Positions 33,570-44,632 of a stretch of 64,000 nucleotides of DNA are shown here, in pieces; within the stretch, counting starts at the first letter, position 1, and each line of letters opens with the position of its first letter. A program made the translations under genes and the position numbers. Origin of the DNA: Isoetes taiwanensis (lineage: Eukaryota > Streptophyta > Lycopodiopsida > Isoetales > Isoetaceae); the NCBI GenBank assembly GCA_021234155.1, contig JAJEKV010000027.1:62001-126000 (forward strand), read 5' to 3'. The notes under the pieces are model-generated. The model did no database searches, was not told where the DNA came from, and was given only the letters and a program-made list of their open reading frames with translations.

Positions 33570-36066
33570 TTTGTGACGAGCCTGCCGAGTTGACCCTCCT
33601 GGAAACTTGGGATCTTGTCAAACTTCTATAATTCTAGGTTGATAATACTGGTGAAGAATTAAACCTTCCTTTCAATTGAACTTACTTACTCCAAATTCAA
33701 TGAACAAATGTTTATAAACTCAATATAATCAGACCACAACTGCACTGCTACCGATAGCTTGACCACCGCCTTGCTCATTCACTGCACATATGCACTCACT
33801 GGGGTTAGTCCTCGTGACTAAGTGGGGATCCCCGCTGCCACCGCATGCATGGAAATACTCAAAAATCTTGGGTAAGCACAAACACGTACGAAAAATCCTC
33901 GTGAGCACGCGATTGCTAAGACAATGACAACCTAATGCAAAGGAATATAACACATGAGCAAATGAAGCAAAGAACATAGCCAAAATATCAAATCATCATA
34001 AACATAGCTCCTGACAATGGGAAGCTCACCAGCCTATATACAGGCCCCCCCCGTTAGCGATGTTTCCCACCAGACTTACATTCCAAGCCCTCAGAAGGTG
34101 GTGGGTGAACCTCAGATATCGATACCCTCTCGCCCACGCCCGCAATGGAGGACCTCTTACCATGGGAGTTCACAAAGAGTTGATCGACGAGCAATCCCCG
34201 CCGGGAGAACTCCACGCGTCACAGAGTACAAGAATACAAAGATAGAACACAAGTGAACATGAGCATGCCGAGCAACCTAGGCCACCAACCTAGAAGCCCT
34301 CGGACTCCCGAGGTTCCAATAGACATGATCAAATACCAAGACAACAGGAACAATGCAAAGACCAAGACATGTGAAGTTCATTAGAATATTCCCTATACAT
34401 GTGCCTAGATCATACCATTGTCGAGGGGTTGCCCATACCGCTGGAAGTAGCTTTCCCAATGAACCCTACAATGACATAGAAGTATATCTCATACTTAGCA
34501 TTTTCACAATACTTACAACGCTAAGGCTTATTCCCCCATTAAGGAATGCAACTCCACATTAGCTTCCCCGATAAATCCGGTTGGTCATAGTAACTTACCA
34601 TACTTCTTACATATAATTCTCATCCAATACCATGTCGGAGTAGCTAAACTTCTTCGACACGGGTGATGATCACAATCTAATCATTCGATGAAGTCGCAAG
34701 CATGGCTATCATTGATGTAGCTCGACGCCACGATGCATTTTGGCGAACAAGGAAAGATACTACCAATCCACACAATGCAATACTTGCCTCATAACCATTC
34801 TCCATGGGGATAATCCATTAGCTATGATGCCTTTGATAAAATACAATGCAACAACTTAGAAACTTACATGTATACACTTAGACTAACAAAGGTCCAATTA
34901 TAGCCTCATCCGACACTCCATATATCTCATATTGCTCTCCCGCCCAACTTCTCCAGATCTCCAAAGTTCCAACATCTATTTCTTTTTTGAACCATTGTTA
35001 GCTAAGGTTTTTTAATATTCTAATTAAAAACCCACTAAAGATTTATTAATGCATCTTAATGTGGAAACTCCAAATCTTGCACCGGCTTAAAAATCCACGG
35101 GACCTCATGATGGCCCGGATATAGCCTCGCCAACTTACCATAAAACCAGGCCCCATCTCCAGGAACCACTGCTTCAATGCCTCATGTTACTTTAGGACCT
35201 TATCTTGTTGTTGTTTAATTCAACAAAGCATACTTAAATAACTAATAATGAAATCGGACCTATCTCCTCGCAGATCCCAGATCAACTTACTATTGTGGAT
35301 AGTTTGTGCTAGATCCCCGCCCTTTGTACTTCCATAGTTTCCCTTATACTCCTTGTATATTTATTTATCCACTTCTTATAACTTTATTTAAGGTGTACAT
35401 GACATTTGTTAACAAGACATCAAGGAAAAGGACAAATAAAACAAAAAACGACCAACAAAATGTACCTGGATTCTATGACCGGTTGCAACTTTTCGGAGCT
35501 GCCCACAATGCATCGGGGTTCTAATGCCCAAATCGGTCCTGTTCCATGTCATATCGGGATGTTTCCGGATCTTACGGCTCCGTCGTGACGATTCCGTCTG
35601 TTGCATGAAAAACCCGCTTTTTTAAGCCCATATAACTTCTCAACTAGATTCTTCCTGCATCAATTTCGCCTCTCCGTGCTCTTTTTTAGGATAATTACCA
35701 TGCATCTAGATTAGCTTCTATTCCATCTTTCGTTCCTCTGGATGTTTCTGCATGCCATACTTTCTCGAACATACATAGCCAAACCTTCTTATCAATTCAT
35801 GCATAAATCCAATCAGCCCATGTACCTCAGATTAACTCAACAAAACCCCACCTGTAAGAAGATGTTTGATGCCGTTCTTGATGTGATCTCCAAGCTCTTG
35901 CCTCTTTGGTGTCTCCAACAGAATCCTTCTATGCTCTGCAATTCGCTCCTTCTCAAAAACACAAGAAAACCCTTGCTTTTAAGCTCTCTACACATGCATG
36001 CATGCCATGCATGTATACATCTATTTTAAATCGATGCTGCCCCATCAAGTGGCCAGGTCCGTTACA

Positions 36067-36076
36067 GTCTCCCCTT
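36067..36076 (-). other. Polypurine-tract-like sequence before a TGTAACGG start
   Basis: On the minus strand AAGGGGAGAC is followed at once by TGTAACGGACC, which resembles the first bases of the 158-bp repeat. This looks like a polypurine tract plus the beginning of a second, diverged LTR inside the element. The similarity stops after about eight bases, so it is tentative. Confidence 0.35.
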
Positions 36077-36490
36077 CTAAAAATTAACCCATGTCCTCAT
36101 GGGTCAATCATAGATGCAAGCACTTCTCAAATCCCTTATAACTATCATGATCATGTATTCACCAAACTACAAGAGAAATTGTACCTCAACATTGTCAAAA
36201 GTTACTTCCATCGCTTACATGGAGAATTCTCCCTTATCACTTTATTGCTAACCACCAAGCCTCCAGATACTGCTCCTCCCTCTGAGGATACCATCTCCTG
36301 ATGTCTCTAAAAGAAAAACCATTAGCATCATAATTCCACAATCTCAACTTACTCTCTGATTTGCCATGTCAACTCCCAAAGATCCAACATTGCTCTGATA
36401 CCGAGCATCCAAGGCTATACCATGTCTATGTCATACCATGTCACAATGATTACCAAGTCTTTGCATCCATGGAGACTCGAACTCGAGACC

Positions 36491-36503
36491 TGCTCTGATA
36501 CCA
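36491..36503 (-). other. Primer binding site for initiator tRNA-Met
   Basis: On the minus strand TGGTATCAGAGCA lies two bases inside the right terminal repeat, exactly where a plant LTR retrotransposon carries its primer site. A second GGTATCAGAGCA occurs at 36391-36402, also on the minus strand. Confidence 0.8.
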
Positions 36504-36505
36504 AA

Positions 36506-36663
36506 TGTAACGTTCCTAACTGACATGCCCTTAACCAACTGGGCAAAATCGTCTAGACGTTTATGAGTAGTCGCTTCTACCCATTTATGCTGGTGTCTCG
36601 GGAACGCCCCACAGGCACATTCAAGGTTCGAATACTCGAGCGGTCTACCATGGGCCCGTTACA
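36506..36663 (-). repeat. Right 158-bp terminal repeat (inverted)
   Basis: Reverse complement of the left terminal repeat with about four transitions. It is followed by ACACA and resumed HAK coding sequence. Confidence 0.9.
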
Positions 36664-36668
36664 ACACA

Positions 36669-37274
36669 GAGTTAGCGCAAGGAATTCCAAGCATCTTCCA
36701 ACACTTCATCACAAATCTTCCTGCAATGCATTCTGTGCTTGTGTCTGTAGCTGTAAAGCATTTACCCATTAGCAACGTTTTACCCGAGTTCTGCCTCTTC
36801 GCGCGGGATCGAACAAGAGATTTTCGTCTTTACAGGTGTGTTGTGAGGTATGGATACAGGGACATACATGAAGAAAAAGACATGCTTCCTTTCGAAGAAT
36901 TACTGTTGGACACTCTTGCAAAATTTATTAAATATGAAGACGGTAGTCTTCCTCTTCCGGAGGAGGAAACCTGTGATTTGGACTCAAAGAGCTTAAATGT
37001 GTATCCATCAAACACAATGCCCGGGCCACAAGTTTCCGAGGTTCAATTGAATGATAATAATGAATCTGTGGAGGATGAATTGACGTTTCTAGGGAAATCT
37101 AAGGAGGCAGGTGTTACTTATCTTCTTGGACAGGCAGAGTTAATTGCAAAGCCAAACTCTGGAATTCTTAGCAAGATCGTTATTAATCACCTGTATGCAT
37201 TTTTGCATAAGAATTGTAAAGATAGTACTACGAGTTTAGGCATTCCAAATCAAGTGGGCACAAGGAAGCAATAA
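36669..37274 (+). pseudogene. HAK/KUP/KT potassium transporter, C-terminal exon
   Basis: The reading resumes as ELAQGIPSIFQHFITNLPAM, then VAVKHLPISNVLPEFCLFA, RDFRLYRCVVRYGYRDI, and near the end VTYLLGQAELIAKPNSG and KIVINHLYAFLHKNC. These are the soluble C-terminal blocks of plant HAK/KUP transporters in the right order. The frame is open for about 200 codons. The extreme C-terminus (IPNQVGTRKQ) departs from the usual ...VGMTYEV, perhaps through a small indel. Continuity with 32070-33411 across the inserted element is clear. Confidence 0.9.
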
Positions 37275-37372
37275 AGCCTTGGAGGAAATCGTTATGGAGT
37301 GTATGGGTGGTCTAGGTAGGCATGAGTTTCTTGGTAGGCTATGACGAGACCCTAGCCCCTAGCAACTTCCGT

Positions 37373-37634
37373 CTTCCTTCACCTGACATTAACTAATGAT
37401 GGATTTGACCCAAAACCATATGAAACTCAAATGAGCAAACCAACCAATTACAAGAGGACAAGCTTTGGCTTCCTTCGCCTGACATTAACTAATGATGGAC
37501 TCAACCAAAAACCATATGAAACTCAAATGAGCAAACCAACCAATTACAAGAGGACAAGCTTTGTTTAACTGACATTAAGCAATAATGGGCTAGAACCATA
37601 ACCATATGAAACTCAGTCCAACCAACTACAAGAG
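37373..37634. repeat. Tandem repeat, about 96 bp x 2.7
   Basis: Units begin CTTCCTTC(A/G)CCTGACATTAA and end ACAAGAGGACAAGCTTTG. Starts lie near 37373, 37469 and 37563; the third unit is shortened. Confidence 0.85.
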
Positions 37635-37656
37635 CTTGGGTCATTTATTGTGTAAG

Positions 37657-37746
37657 TTAAGAGAACATGGTGGCCTCAAGTTTTTGGCCCACAATTGTAA
37701 CTTAAGAGAACATGGTGGCCTCAAGTTTTTGGCCCACAATTGTAAC
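37657..37746. repeat. Tandem duplication, 45 bp x 2
   Basis: Two adjacent units of TTAAGAGAACATGGTGGCCT...CACAATTGTAAC (37657-37701 and 37702-37746), almost identical. Confidence 0.9.
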
Positions 37747-38946
37747 TCAAAATTTTAACTGATGCAACGGGGGACAAAGCCCTATAACGATAATGTAACA
37801 TTTAAAGCACCACCTTAAATGTCGCTTAATGTGTTAGTGCCAACATCCAACAAAATGCCAATGATAAATACTAGGTCCCAAATGGGCAAATATGCAGGAA
37901 ATCGATCAATAATCAAAATAAAATGCGACACCAGACAACATAGCAAAAAAAAAAAAACCTCTTGGCCAGAGAAAATTCGATGCCAGCAAAATACGTCATG
38001 CAAAAATAAAAGAACCTGTAAATAAACATAAACAGTTGCTATCCGCACACTAGAGTTAAGTTTTGCAAGAAAAAGACAGCAAATTAACCATATGCTAAAA
38101 CATGGCCGCAAATCTAAAGTTTAAAGCTAACCAAGTGTAGAATGACATGGTGTAAATGTGGAAATTCCCAAATGAATGCAAGAAAAAGCTAAATGCCTAG
38201 AAGAAGATAACCGAGAGTGAAGAAGAAAAAGTAAAGAAGCAGAAACTTGAACCCAGATCCACAAATTGAAAGGCTAGAACCTTAACCAGAAGAGCACCAT
38301 ACAACTACAAAATGAAAACATTGATCCTATAGAACATATGCCTATAGTTCCCAGCCTTCCTATCAACGATGTCTACAATGCTCTACAGCCGCTCCGCGGT
38401 TACAAATGAAACCCCAAATGTGCAATTTGGGCAAAATCCAGTTCAACTAATATGACTTTAGCATTGGCAATCGACAAAACTTGTGAAGCTTGCAACATTT
38501 GTAGCTTGGATGTAAATGTAAGGTAGAGGGTAGGCTACATGAATAAATACTGGACGTAAAAATAAGGTTAAGGGTAGGGTAAATTGTGCTTAGACTCGGT
38601 GTAAAAGTATGGAATCGGGTATTATGCTTCGACAACACAAGACTGTATACATAGGGGTTTCTATAGGAGCCGTATACATAGGGGTTTCTCCCGACCTGAT
38701 GCATGCACATGCCATATGCCCCTAACATAGAGGTGAACCCCCCGGGGTGTCGTCTTGCTGACTTTTTAGGTAATGTCATGTTGACACTATATACAGAGCA
38801 TGGCTATGGAGCCAAGGCTCTTCAGCTTTAGCATGAGGTGTATTTAGATAGATAAGTACATTCACCCCTTTTGGGAAATGAACATGTGGGCTCTCTAGTT
38901 GAATCTCCTCTTCAAGTTGTCTTAAAATATCAATGCAAGGCAAAAC
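37747..38946. other. Intergenic with a tRNA-like sequence and small repeats
   Basis: No supported gene. GTATACATAGGGGTTTCT occurs twice at about 38646-38687. The tRNA-like sequence is listed separately. Confidence 0.4.
38242..38310 (-). repeat. tRNA-like sequence (SINE head or tRNA pseudogene)
   Basis: On the minus strand an A-box-like TCTGGTTAAGG is followed, about 35 bases later, by a B box GGGTTCAAGTTTC. The order and spacing are those of a tRNA-derived pol III promoter. No cloverleaf with a paired acceptor stem was found. Confidence 0.45.
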
Positions 38947-38969
38947 TTACCTTCCATTATCTCTTTAGC

Positions 38970-39302
38970 TTAAGCAATGTCTTTTTGCATATGAATAGAA
39001 GCTAACTCATTCTGAATAGTTGTTGGTTTCTCACTAGCAGTAGGTGTGTCATAGTAATTAAGCTTGTTCTGCACTGGAGAAGACATATCAGTCTCAGCGT
39101 TTTGGACATCAACACTATCCAGATCGTCGTCACTTGCCGTCATATCAGCTATTTTCTCTGCAATAAAGAAATATGGTTCAACAAACCGTGATTGATTACA
39201 ATCATTACCTGTTGTATATGTAGGTTTGATGTCTGCATGTTCAGATGCTACTGGCTTTTGTAAACCTGCATTATGTACAACATGATGCATGACTTGCATC
39301 AT
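38970..39302 (-). pseudogene. Unrecognised exon remnant, copy 1
   Basis: The minus-strand frame carries EKIADMTASDDDLDSVDVQN and then ASEKPTTIQNELASIHMQ, acidic and Ser/Thr-rich. A related copy lies at 61021-61242. Just downstream on the minus strand KTLLKLEEIMEG would follow in another frame before a GTAAGT-type donor seen in copy 2. The parent gene was not recognised. Confidence 0.4.
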
Positions 39303-40095
39303 ATATATTTGAAGTCCCTATACTTTGACCCCTTTTAACTTTTTTTGTAGACAACTTTTAGCTCGAAGAAATTAACGTTCGAGTAGGGTACAACTTTAGG
39401 AAGCCGAATTTTGCAGCGATATTGTTCGCGGATTCTTCGTATTTTTCAATAAGGAGGAATTGTGCTCTTAAGTGTGCAAGACATGACAACCCTATCCTAG
39501 AAGAAGTAAAGGTCCATCAGTTTAGAAGATAGTATAGATGCTTTCCCTTCCTTGCGCATGCTGGATTTTCCTCATCCTCGTGTCCATTAACTAGCAATTG
39601 TTGTAAAGATATTGCAATATCAGAGGGAACAGTGATGTGCTGGCAATGCTGGAGTTAAATCACACAATATGTTTAAGTGAAGTATTTGGCATATTAATAG
39701 GGCTCTGACTAATAAATACAGCACCTTCTTGTAACATGATGGTTGCCCATAAACATCAGTTTATTGCATGTCACCAACACTCATGAAATGCCCACATTTT
39801 TTCTTAATAAGCTCGGGTTAATAACTGGCTCCCATCGGCGCATAAATTATATTGACCACACAATTTAGGCTATTAAATGGCATCCTAATTAGTGTTGATC
39901 TGAAATCAAGTAGCGGCATGCATTTATCAGGCTTCAAAACAAGACCAATAAACATAAACCAGCTATGATGCATTTTGAAGTCCTGACTTTTTCCTTAATG
40001 ACCTAGTCAAGTCGAATGATTCTCAATTGCAATAACCATGCTTAATTTAGTACAGCTTTATGAACAGTTTGTCATTTGTTCACCTTACAATTGAC

Positions 40096-40166
40096 AATGT
40101 TGACTTGAATCTGCACACAATGTTGACTTGAATCTGCACACAATGTTGACTTGAATCTGTGCAGTA
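40096..40166. repeat. 25-bp tandem repeat x 3
   Basis: AATGTTGACTTGAATCTG(C/T)(A/G)CA... occurs three times in a row. Copy 2 of the segmental duplication has only one unit at the matching place, so the array expanded or contracted after duplication. Confidence 0.8.
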
Positions 40167-42132
40167 CACTAAGTCTTTTAAAGCCTAACAAATTTGAGCT
40201 TACAAAAAGCTAAGCCTAAAGGCAAACTTGGCCTTGCAAAAACCTAAGTCTAGTTGAATGATACTAAGCTTAAATGCCTAACAATTTTGACCTTGCCAAA
40301 GCCTTCTGGTGTGCTTTTTGCTAGTTTATCTCTCTTTTTATAAGTTCGTCTATATTTTTAACTTTGCATGATCTCCTTTTCTTGTGCATAAGCAGTAAAG
40401 TGTACGTGTGATAGGTTTCATGGGTTTGATGCTGATGGAGTCTTGGTGCATGGAATACAACTTGGTTGTTTACAACTTCAATTTAGACTAACAAATTATA
40501 TTCAAGAACCATCCATTTGTACTAATCCACATTTATGTTTCTAGCAGTGCATTTGTAATACATTTCTATGTGTTGTTGCACTAATTAGAAGATAAGGTAG
40601 ATGGCATCATAAAGGTACATGCATGAACTTGAACTTTCACATGCACAGGAAGGAACAAATTGTAATTTGGTGAACATATTTTCATGCGCAGGAAGGAACA
40701 AAATGTGATTTGGTGAATATACTTTATGACACCTGGTACAGAAATGAATATGAATTTGCACATTACATAGGAGGAAACAAAATGTAATTTGGTGATCATC
40801 CTTTATGACATTTGATACAGTTTTACACGAGCTTACATATATAATGTTATTATACAATTCTAATCTCTATTTAATTTTCCATCGGGCTAACCCTTACAAA
40901 GCATTCTAAACAAGGTGCTGCGCACGGAGGGTTGCCCTCCATAGATGGAGGGTGAAGTGGCTTAATCATAGTTCAAAGTCATGTTTTGACAATCAATTCA
41001 AGGCAGAAAAGCAAGGATTCCTTTTATGTTGGTATTAGCAGTTTTTGTGCCATGTTATTCCATCAAGACTTTAGAGTTTGCTTTTATTGTTTAGCATAGT
41101 GCCCATGCCAATTTGGTTGGTTTTGTTCCAAGAATCTATTGGTTGATTGTGTTCAAAGAATGTATTGATTTTGTATAATGAAATGCATAATTTATTTACG
41201 AAATGACAACATGCGACATTATTGTAGATATTATTCTATTACATTGTAGTGGCATGCTAAGCATAAAGGTCTTTTGAATTTCAAAAACATTAGTTTTGTA
41301 TAGAAAACGAAGTTCACCATTGTTGGGCTAAGTTTGGAATCAATGAACAAAGACTATTCATAATATACATGATGATACTGCATGCATTTGGCCTAGATAA
41401 GGTTTCTCTTGTGCCCTAGGTTGGTTGTGCATTTAGCCCGTAGTGTTTAATGTATAAGACATTATGTTGGTTCTTTGTCTTTAAAGAGTTTTTGTTGGCT
41501 AGTCCCTTACATCATTTCCTTTCATTTAAATTCATTTTGCTTTCTTTCTTTTCCATTTCTTTGAAGTCAGTTTCTTGGTCATTGCTAATTTAAAAAGCTT
41601 TAGTTAACAATTATGATGGAGGCATTGAATTTGTTGAACGCTTTTGGATTGTAGTAATTGCTCGTAGAAGTTTTGACCTTGATGCCCACCTTAAAGAGCT
41701 TGAAAGAAGTTAAATAACAAACCTAAAATATAAATTGCCAAGCTTTCCCATCTTATTAATCTTCACAACGCTTAAAGAATAAGACATAAGGACATTATTC
41801 CAAGTATAAACTCTAGAAGGTGTGCTATTTTTGCAGAAATGTAGGTAGAACAACATTTCTCATGGATGTACAATGTGAACAATAAAAAGTGCCAATTTGA
41901 GATTTGAACATCAAAGTATGAGACAGTTCCAATGCTCGATTTTGTTGCCTTAATGTAAGCATACAGTTCCTGTTGTTTCCACCATCATTATTCTGTCAAG
42001 TTTGAAATGGAAGCTCGGTAATAAGAATGTGTGCTCATGTCATAAAAACGCAGAGATGCAAATCTCTATGGGTCTTGCTAGCTACATAAAAGAGCCCGCA
42101 AAGGAATTAGGATGTCCATCTATGATAACAGC

Positions 42133-42322
42133 CACGTGCCAAACTCAAAAGCTAATCATGACACAACTGTGCACTTGTGCTGCTAAATGTGGTCCAAATA
42201 CATACATAGTAAAAAAAATTGACTCAAAACACGTGCCAAACTCAAAAGCTAATCACGACACGACAAATGCAAGGATTGTGCACTTGTGCTGCTAAATGTG
42301 GTCCAAATACATACATAGTAAA
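42133..42322. repeat. Direct repeat, about 82-93 bp x 2
   Basis: Two copies (42133-42214 and 42230-42322) run CACGTGCCAAACTCAAAAGC...CATACATAGTAAA. The second has a short internal insertion. Confidence 0.85.
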
Positions 42323-44627
42323 TGCTTCATCGATTGTTACAATCCATTCAACACCAAGGTCTGCAAATAAAGGAAATGGGATCAAGCTACACCCATTGGC
42401 TACGGCATCTCTTTTTGAAATGTATGTGCACAACATTTGAATATCTGTATAGTGTGTATACATGTTAACGAATTTGACCAGATTAAATGTTAGGCCAGAC
42501 GTTGACCATAGTTTAGGCAACCATAGACATTGAAGACCATAAAAACTGGTCTAAAACTTCCCAATGTCTTCATGCTGCCCCGGCCAAAAAGAATTATGTT
42601 ATGTAATGTAATGAAAAGAATTTTATCTAAAGAAACTCTAGGCCTAGAAATATGCTAATATAACAGGTTAATGAAGTGCCATGGCATGCTTTTGATACTC
42701 CAACTAATATCCTGTAATGATATTTTCTGGCATGCTTTTGAAACTCCAACAAATACAATTGAAAAGTATGCAATTGTATCAGCCCCGCATAATAGAAATG
42801 ATAGAAATAAAATAAGAATGCAAAATACTAAGAAATGCATAATATAACCTTCATTTTGAGAACCTGAAATATACACCAGATATTGATTACATTGCCACTA
42901 TATACCTCATTGAAATAAAGCTGCGCATCATGCGTGGACCTGCCAAATACATGGACAACCACAAACGTCTATTGGAGTCTATTTGAGGACCATTAGGAGA
43001 GCCACAAACATTAGGACCTGGGGGGATAATGGCTATTACGAAATATGCCATTATTGTAAAAATTCCAGTATCATCATCCAGTGCCATTGTCCTGCCAAAG
43101 AATGTTGAATCATTTTAAGATTCTACAGATGGGCATATGATCACAAAAAAATTTATTAAGAGACTTAAGATTACAAACTGTTCTTACAGGGCTTCCAGCA
43201 AGACCATAAGATATAAACTGCTCTTTTCAGAATGCTATTTTTCTGGTAGTCCAGAGGTATGTAGTGCATCCTGGTGGCCATGTGTAAGGCATTCTTCTGC
43301 AACATCTAGCTGAAGCACGTTTTACATAAGATGTGCAGCCAGTTAACCATCTTCCAAGCTATGCAAGCCAAAGAAACCAGATTGCAAAGATCTGTCCTTC
43401 CAGATCTTTAAGAATTCAAAATCTGGCCACAAAAATGCCAATTCCCTTGCCTTCTTAGAAGGAAGAATTAGCATCTCATCTCTATTTATGGGTAACCATC
43501 CAAAGATCTCGATTAGACCTTTTTTGCAAAGATTGCCAATACACTGACCTACTTAATTAATCATATACAATAGGAATGATTTCATAATGAAAAAGTTCAG
43601 AAACATTGCAGCAATTTTGCTATAATTTCCACATCCCCAGACCGATTTAGCAATTCAAAATCACAATCCATGAAGCTTTTGTGAGGAAGCTTCTTGTTCC
43701 ATCAAGCACACAATCTAATACAGTATGTTTGTTAATGAACTCTCTGATCCATATAACAAAAATCTATCAATATTACACAATCAAGTTGATATTATCATCT
43801 TTCAAATGATCAAGTGTCATAGAGCCAACAAAGAAATAATATAGATGCCTCATCAATCTTGAGAAATAAAATATTTTACCGGACCCTAAGATGCCATAGA
43901 AACAATCATAAAGTGCTTCACGGCCGCAGCAAGTAGAGAAAATCTTGAAAATCCAAAAGTCATCTAAAGTCCGGGAACCAAAATAAGGCGTAAACAGAGG
44001 AATAATAATAGCTTAGAACCGCTTTATCTAATGGCATGAAGTGGTCACGCCCCGCTCAAACTTTCTTGTGTAATGTAGAATAAATTAAAAATTGAGAAGA
44101 TTAATTGCAAGGGCAAGGCCCGATTCTTATACATATATTTTATGTTCTTCTACTCGGGATAAAGCTCCAAGAACCAATTGTAAGGAACCGGATTTATGAG
44201 CAAGAAATTGAATTCTTCATGCCATTCTTAATCAAGGTCGGCTTTGCTCCAAGTGGCAATCTTTCAAGAAGTTTATAGCCCCAACATGTTGTGGTAATAA
44301 TTTGTTAACATATACATAAGATCCATGCCCTAAAACTTACCAATGTCTTGTGATATCCTCAAACACTTGATAAGGCCCACCGCAGGGATGAATGTCTCGG
44401 TACCTAGAACTAAAATATATGAAAAAAATATATTCAAGGTCGAATCGGGTGCTCCTATTCTTAGAAGTAGATGAGCATGTAACACATCCAAATAAGCAAA
44501 GTAAGATAATCTATCATACCGTAATAGTCCGATGTGTCTTGCACATGCCGGATGTCCCTTTGAACGTAAATAGATATTTGTAAAATGAGCCCAAAGATGG
44601 CAAGTCGGGCAACCCGCAATGGCGCTC

Positions 44628-44632
44628 CCTAG
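44628..44632. repeat. Target-site duplication of the gypsy element (left)
   Basis: CCTAG lies directly before the 5' LTR and again directly after the 3' LTR at 57663-57667. Confidence 0.93.

Larger units (their letters stand above)
33412..36663. mobile_element. 3.25-kb element with inverted 158-bp LTR-like ends, inserted in the HAK gene
   Basis: Both ends carry the same 158-bp repeat, but in opposite orientation. A perfect ACACA duplication flanks the whole (33407-33411 and 36664-36668). Removing the element and one ACACA restores the HAK reading ...GLFYT-ELAQG.... The repeat begins TGTAACGGG and ends AACGTTACA, as an LTR would. The right copy is followed, reading on the minus strand, by a TT spacer and a plant initiator-Met primer site (TGGTATCAGAGCA). 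An LTR-retrotransposon derivative such as a TRIM or LARD is therefore favoured over a DNA transposon, but inverted LTRs are abnormal. The inside has no recognisable protein domain. Confidence 0.7.
38947..40166. repeat. Segmental duplication, copy 1
   Basis: The segment is repeated at 60996-62768 in the same orientation with roughly 95% identity by eye. It starts CTTACCTTCCATTATCTCTT and ends GAATCTGTGCAGTA. Copy 1 lacks the 573-base insertion present in copy 2 (61591-62163) and so shows the empty site (TTTAGAAGATAGTATAG). It contains the exon remnant at 38970-39302 and the 25-bp repeat at 40096-40166. Confidence 0.9.
40167..44632. other. Long intergenic region, only fragments
   Basis: No complete gene. 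A 43-bp repeat (ATGCACAGGAAGGAAC...TAATTTGGTGAAC) occurs two to three times at 40640-40817. A phrase shared with 11600-11628 lies at 40910-40938. A 43-bp near-repeat with GGCATGCTTTTGA(T/A)ACTCCAAC lies near 42684 and 42730. A minus-strand exon-like frame at 42887-43087 (PPGPNVCGSPNGPQIDSNRR, WLSMYLAGPRMMRSFISM) is followed by a GTATAT donor-like site; its family was not recognised. Confidence 0.35.

Noticed and set aside
33412-36663. DNA transposon with terminal inverted repeats
   Set aside because: The inverted ends and 5-bp duplication would allow it, but the TG...CA ends, LTR-like length and adjacent tRNA-Met primer site favour an LTR-type origin. No transposase was seen.
37373-37746. CRISPR-like array
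   Set aside because: Units are contiguous tandem duplications without unique spacers, and the genome is eukaryotic.
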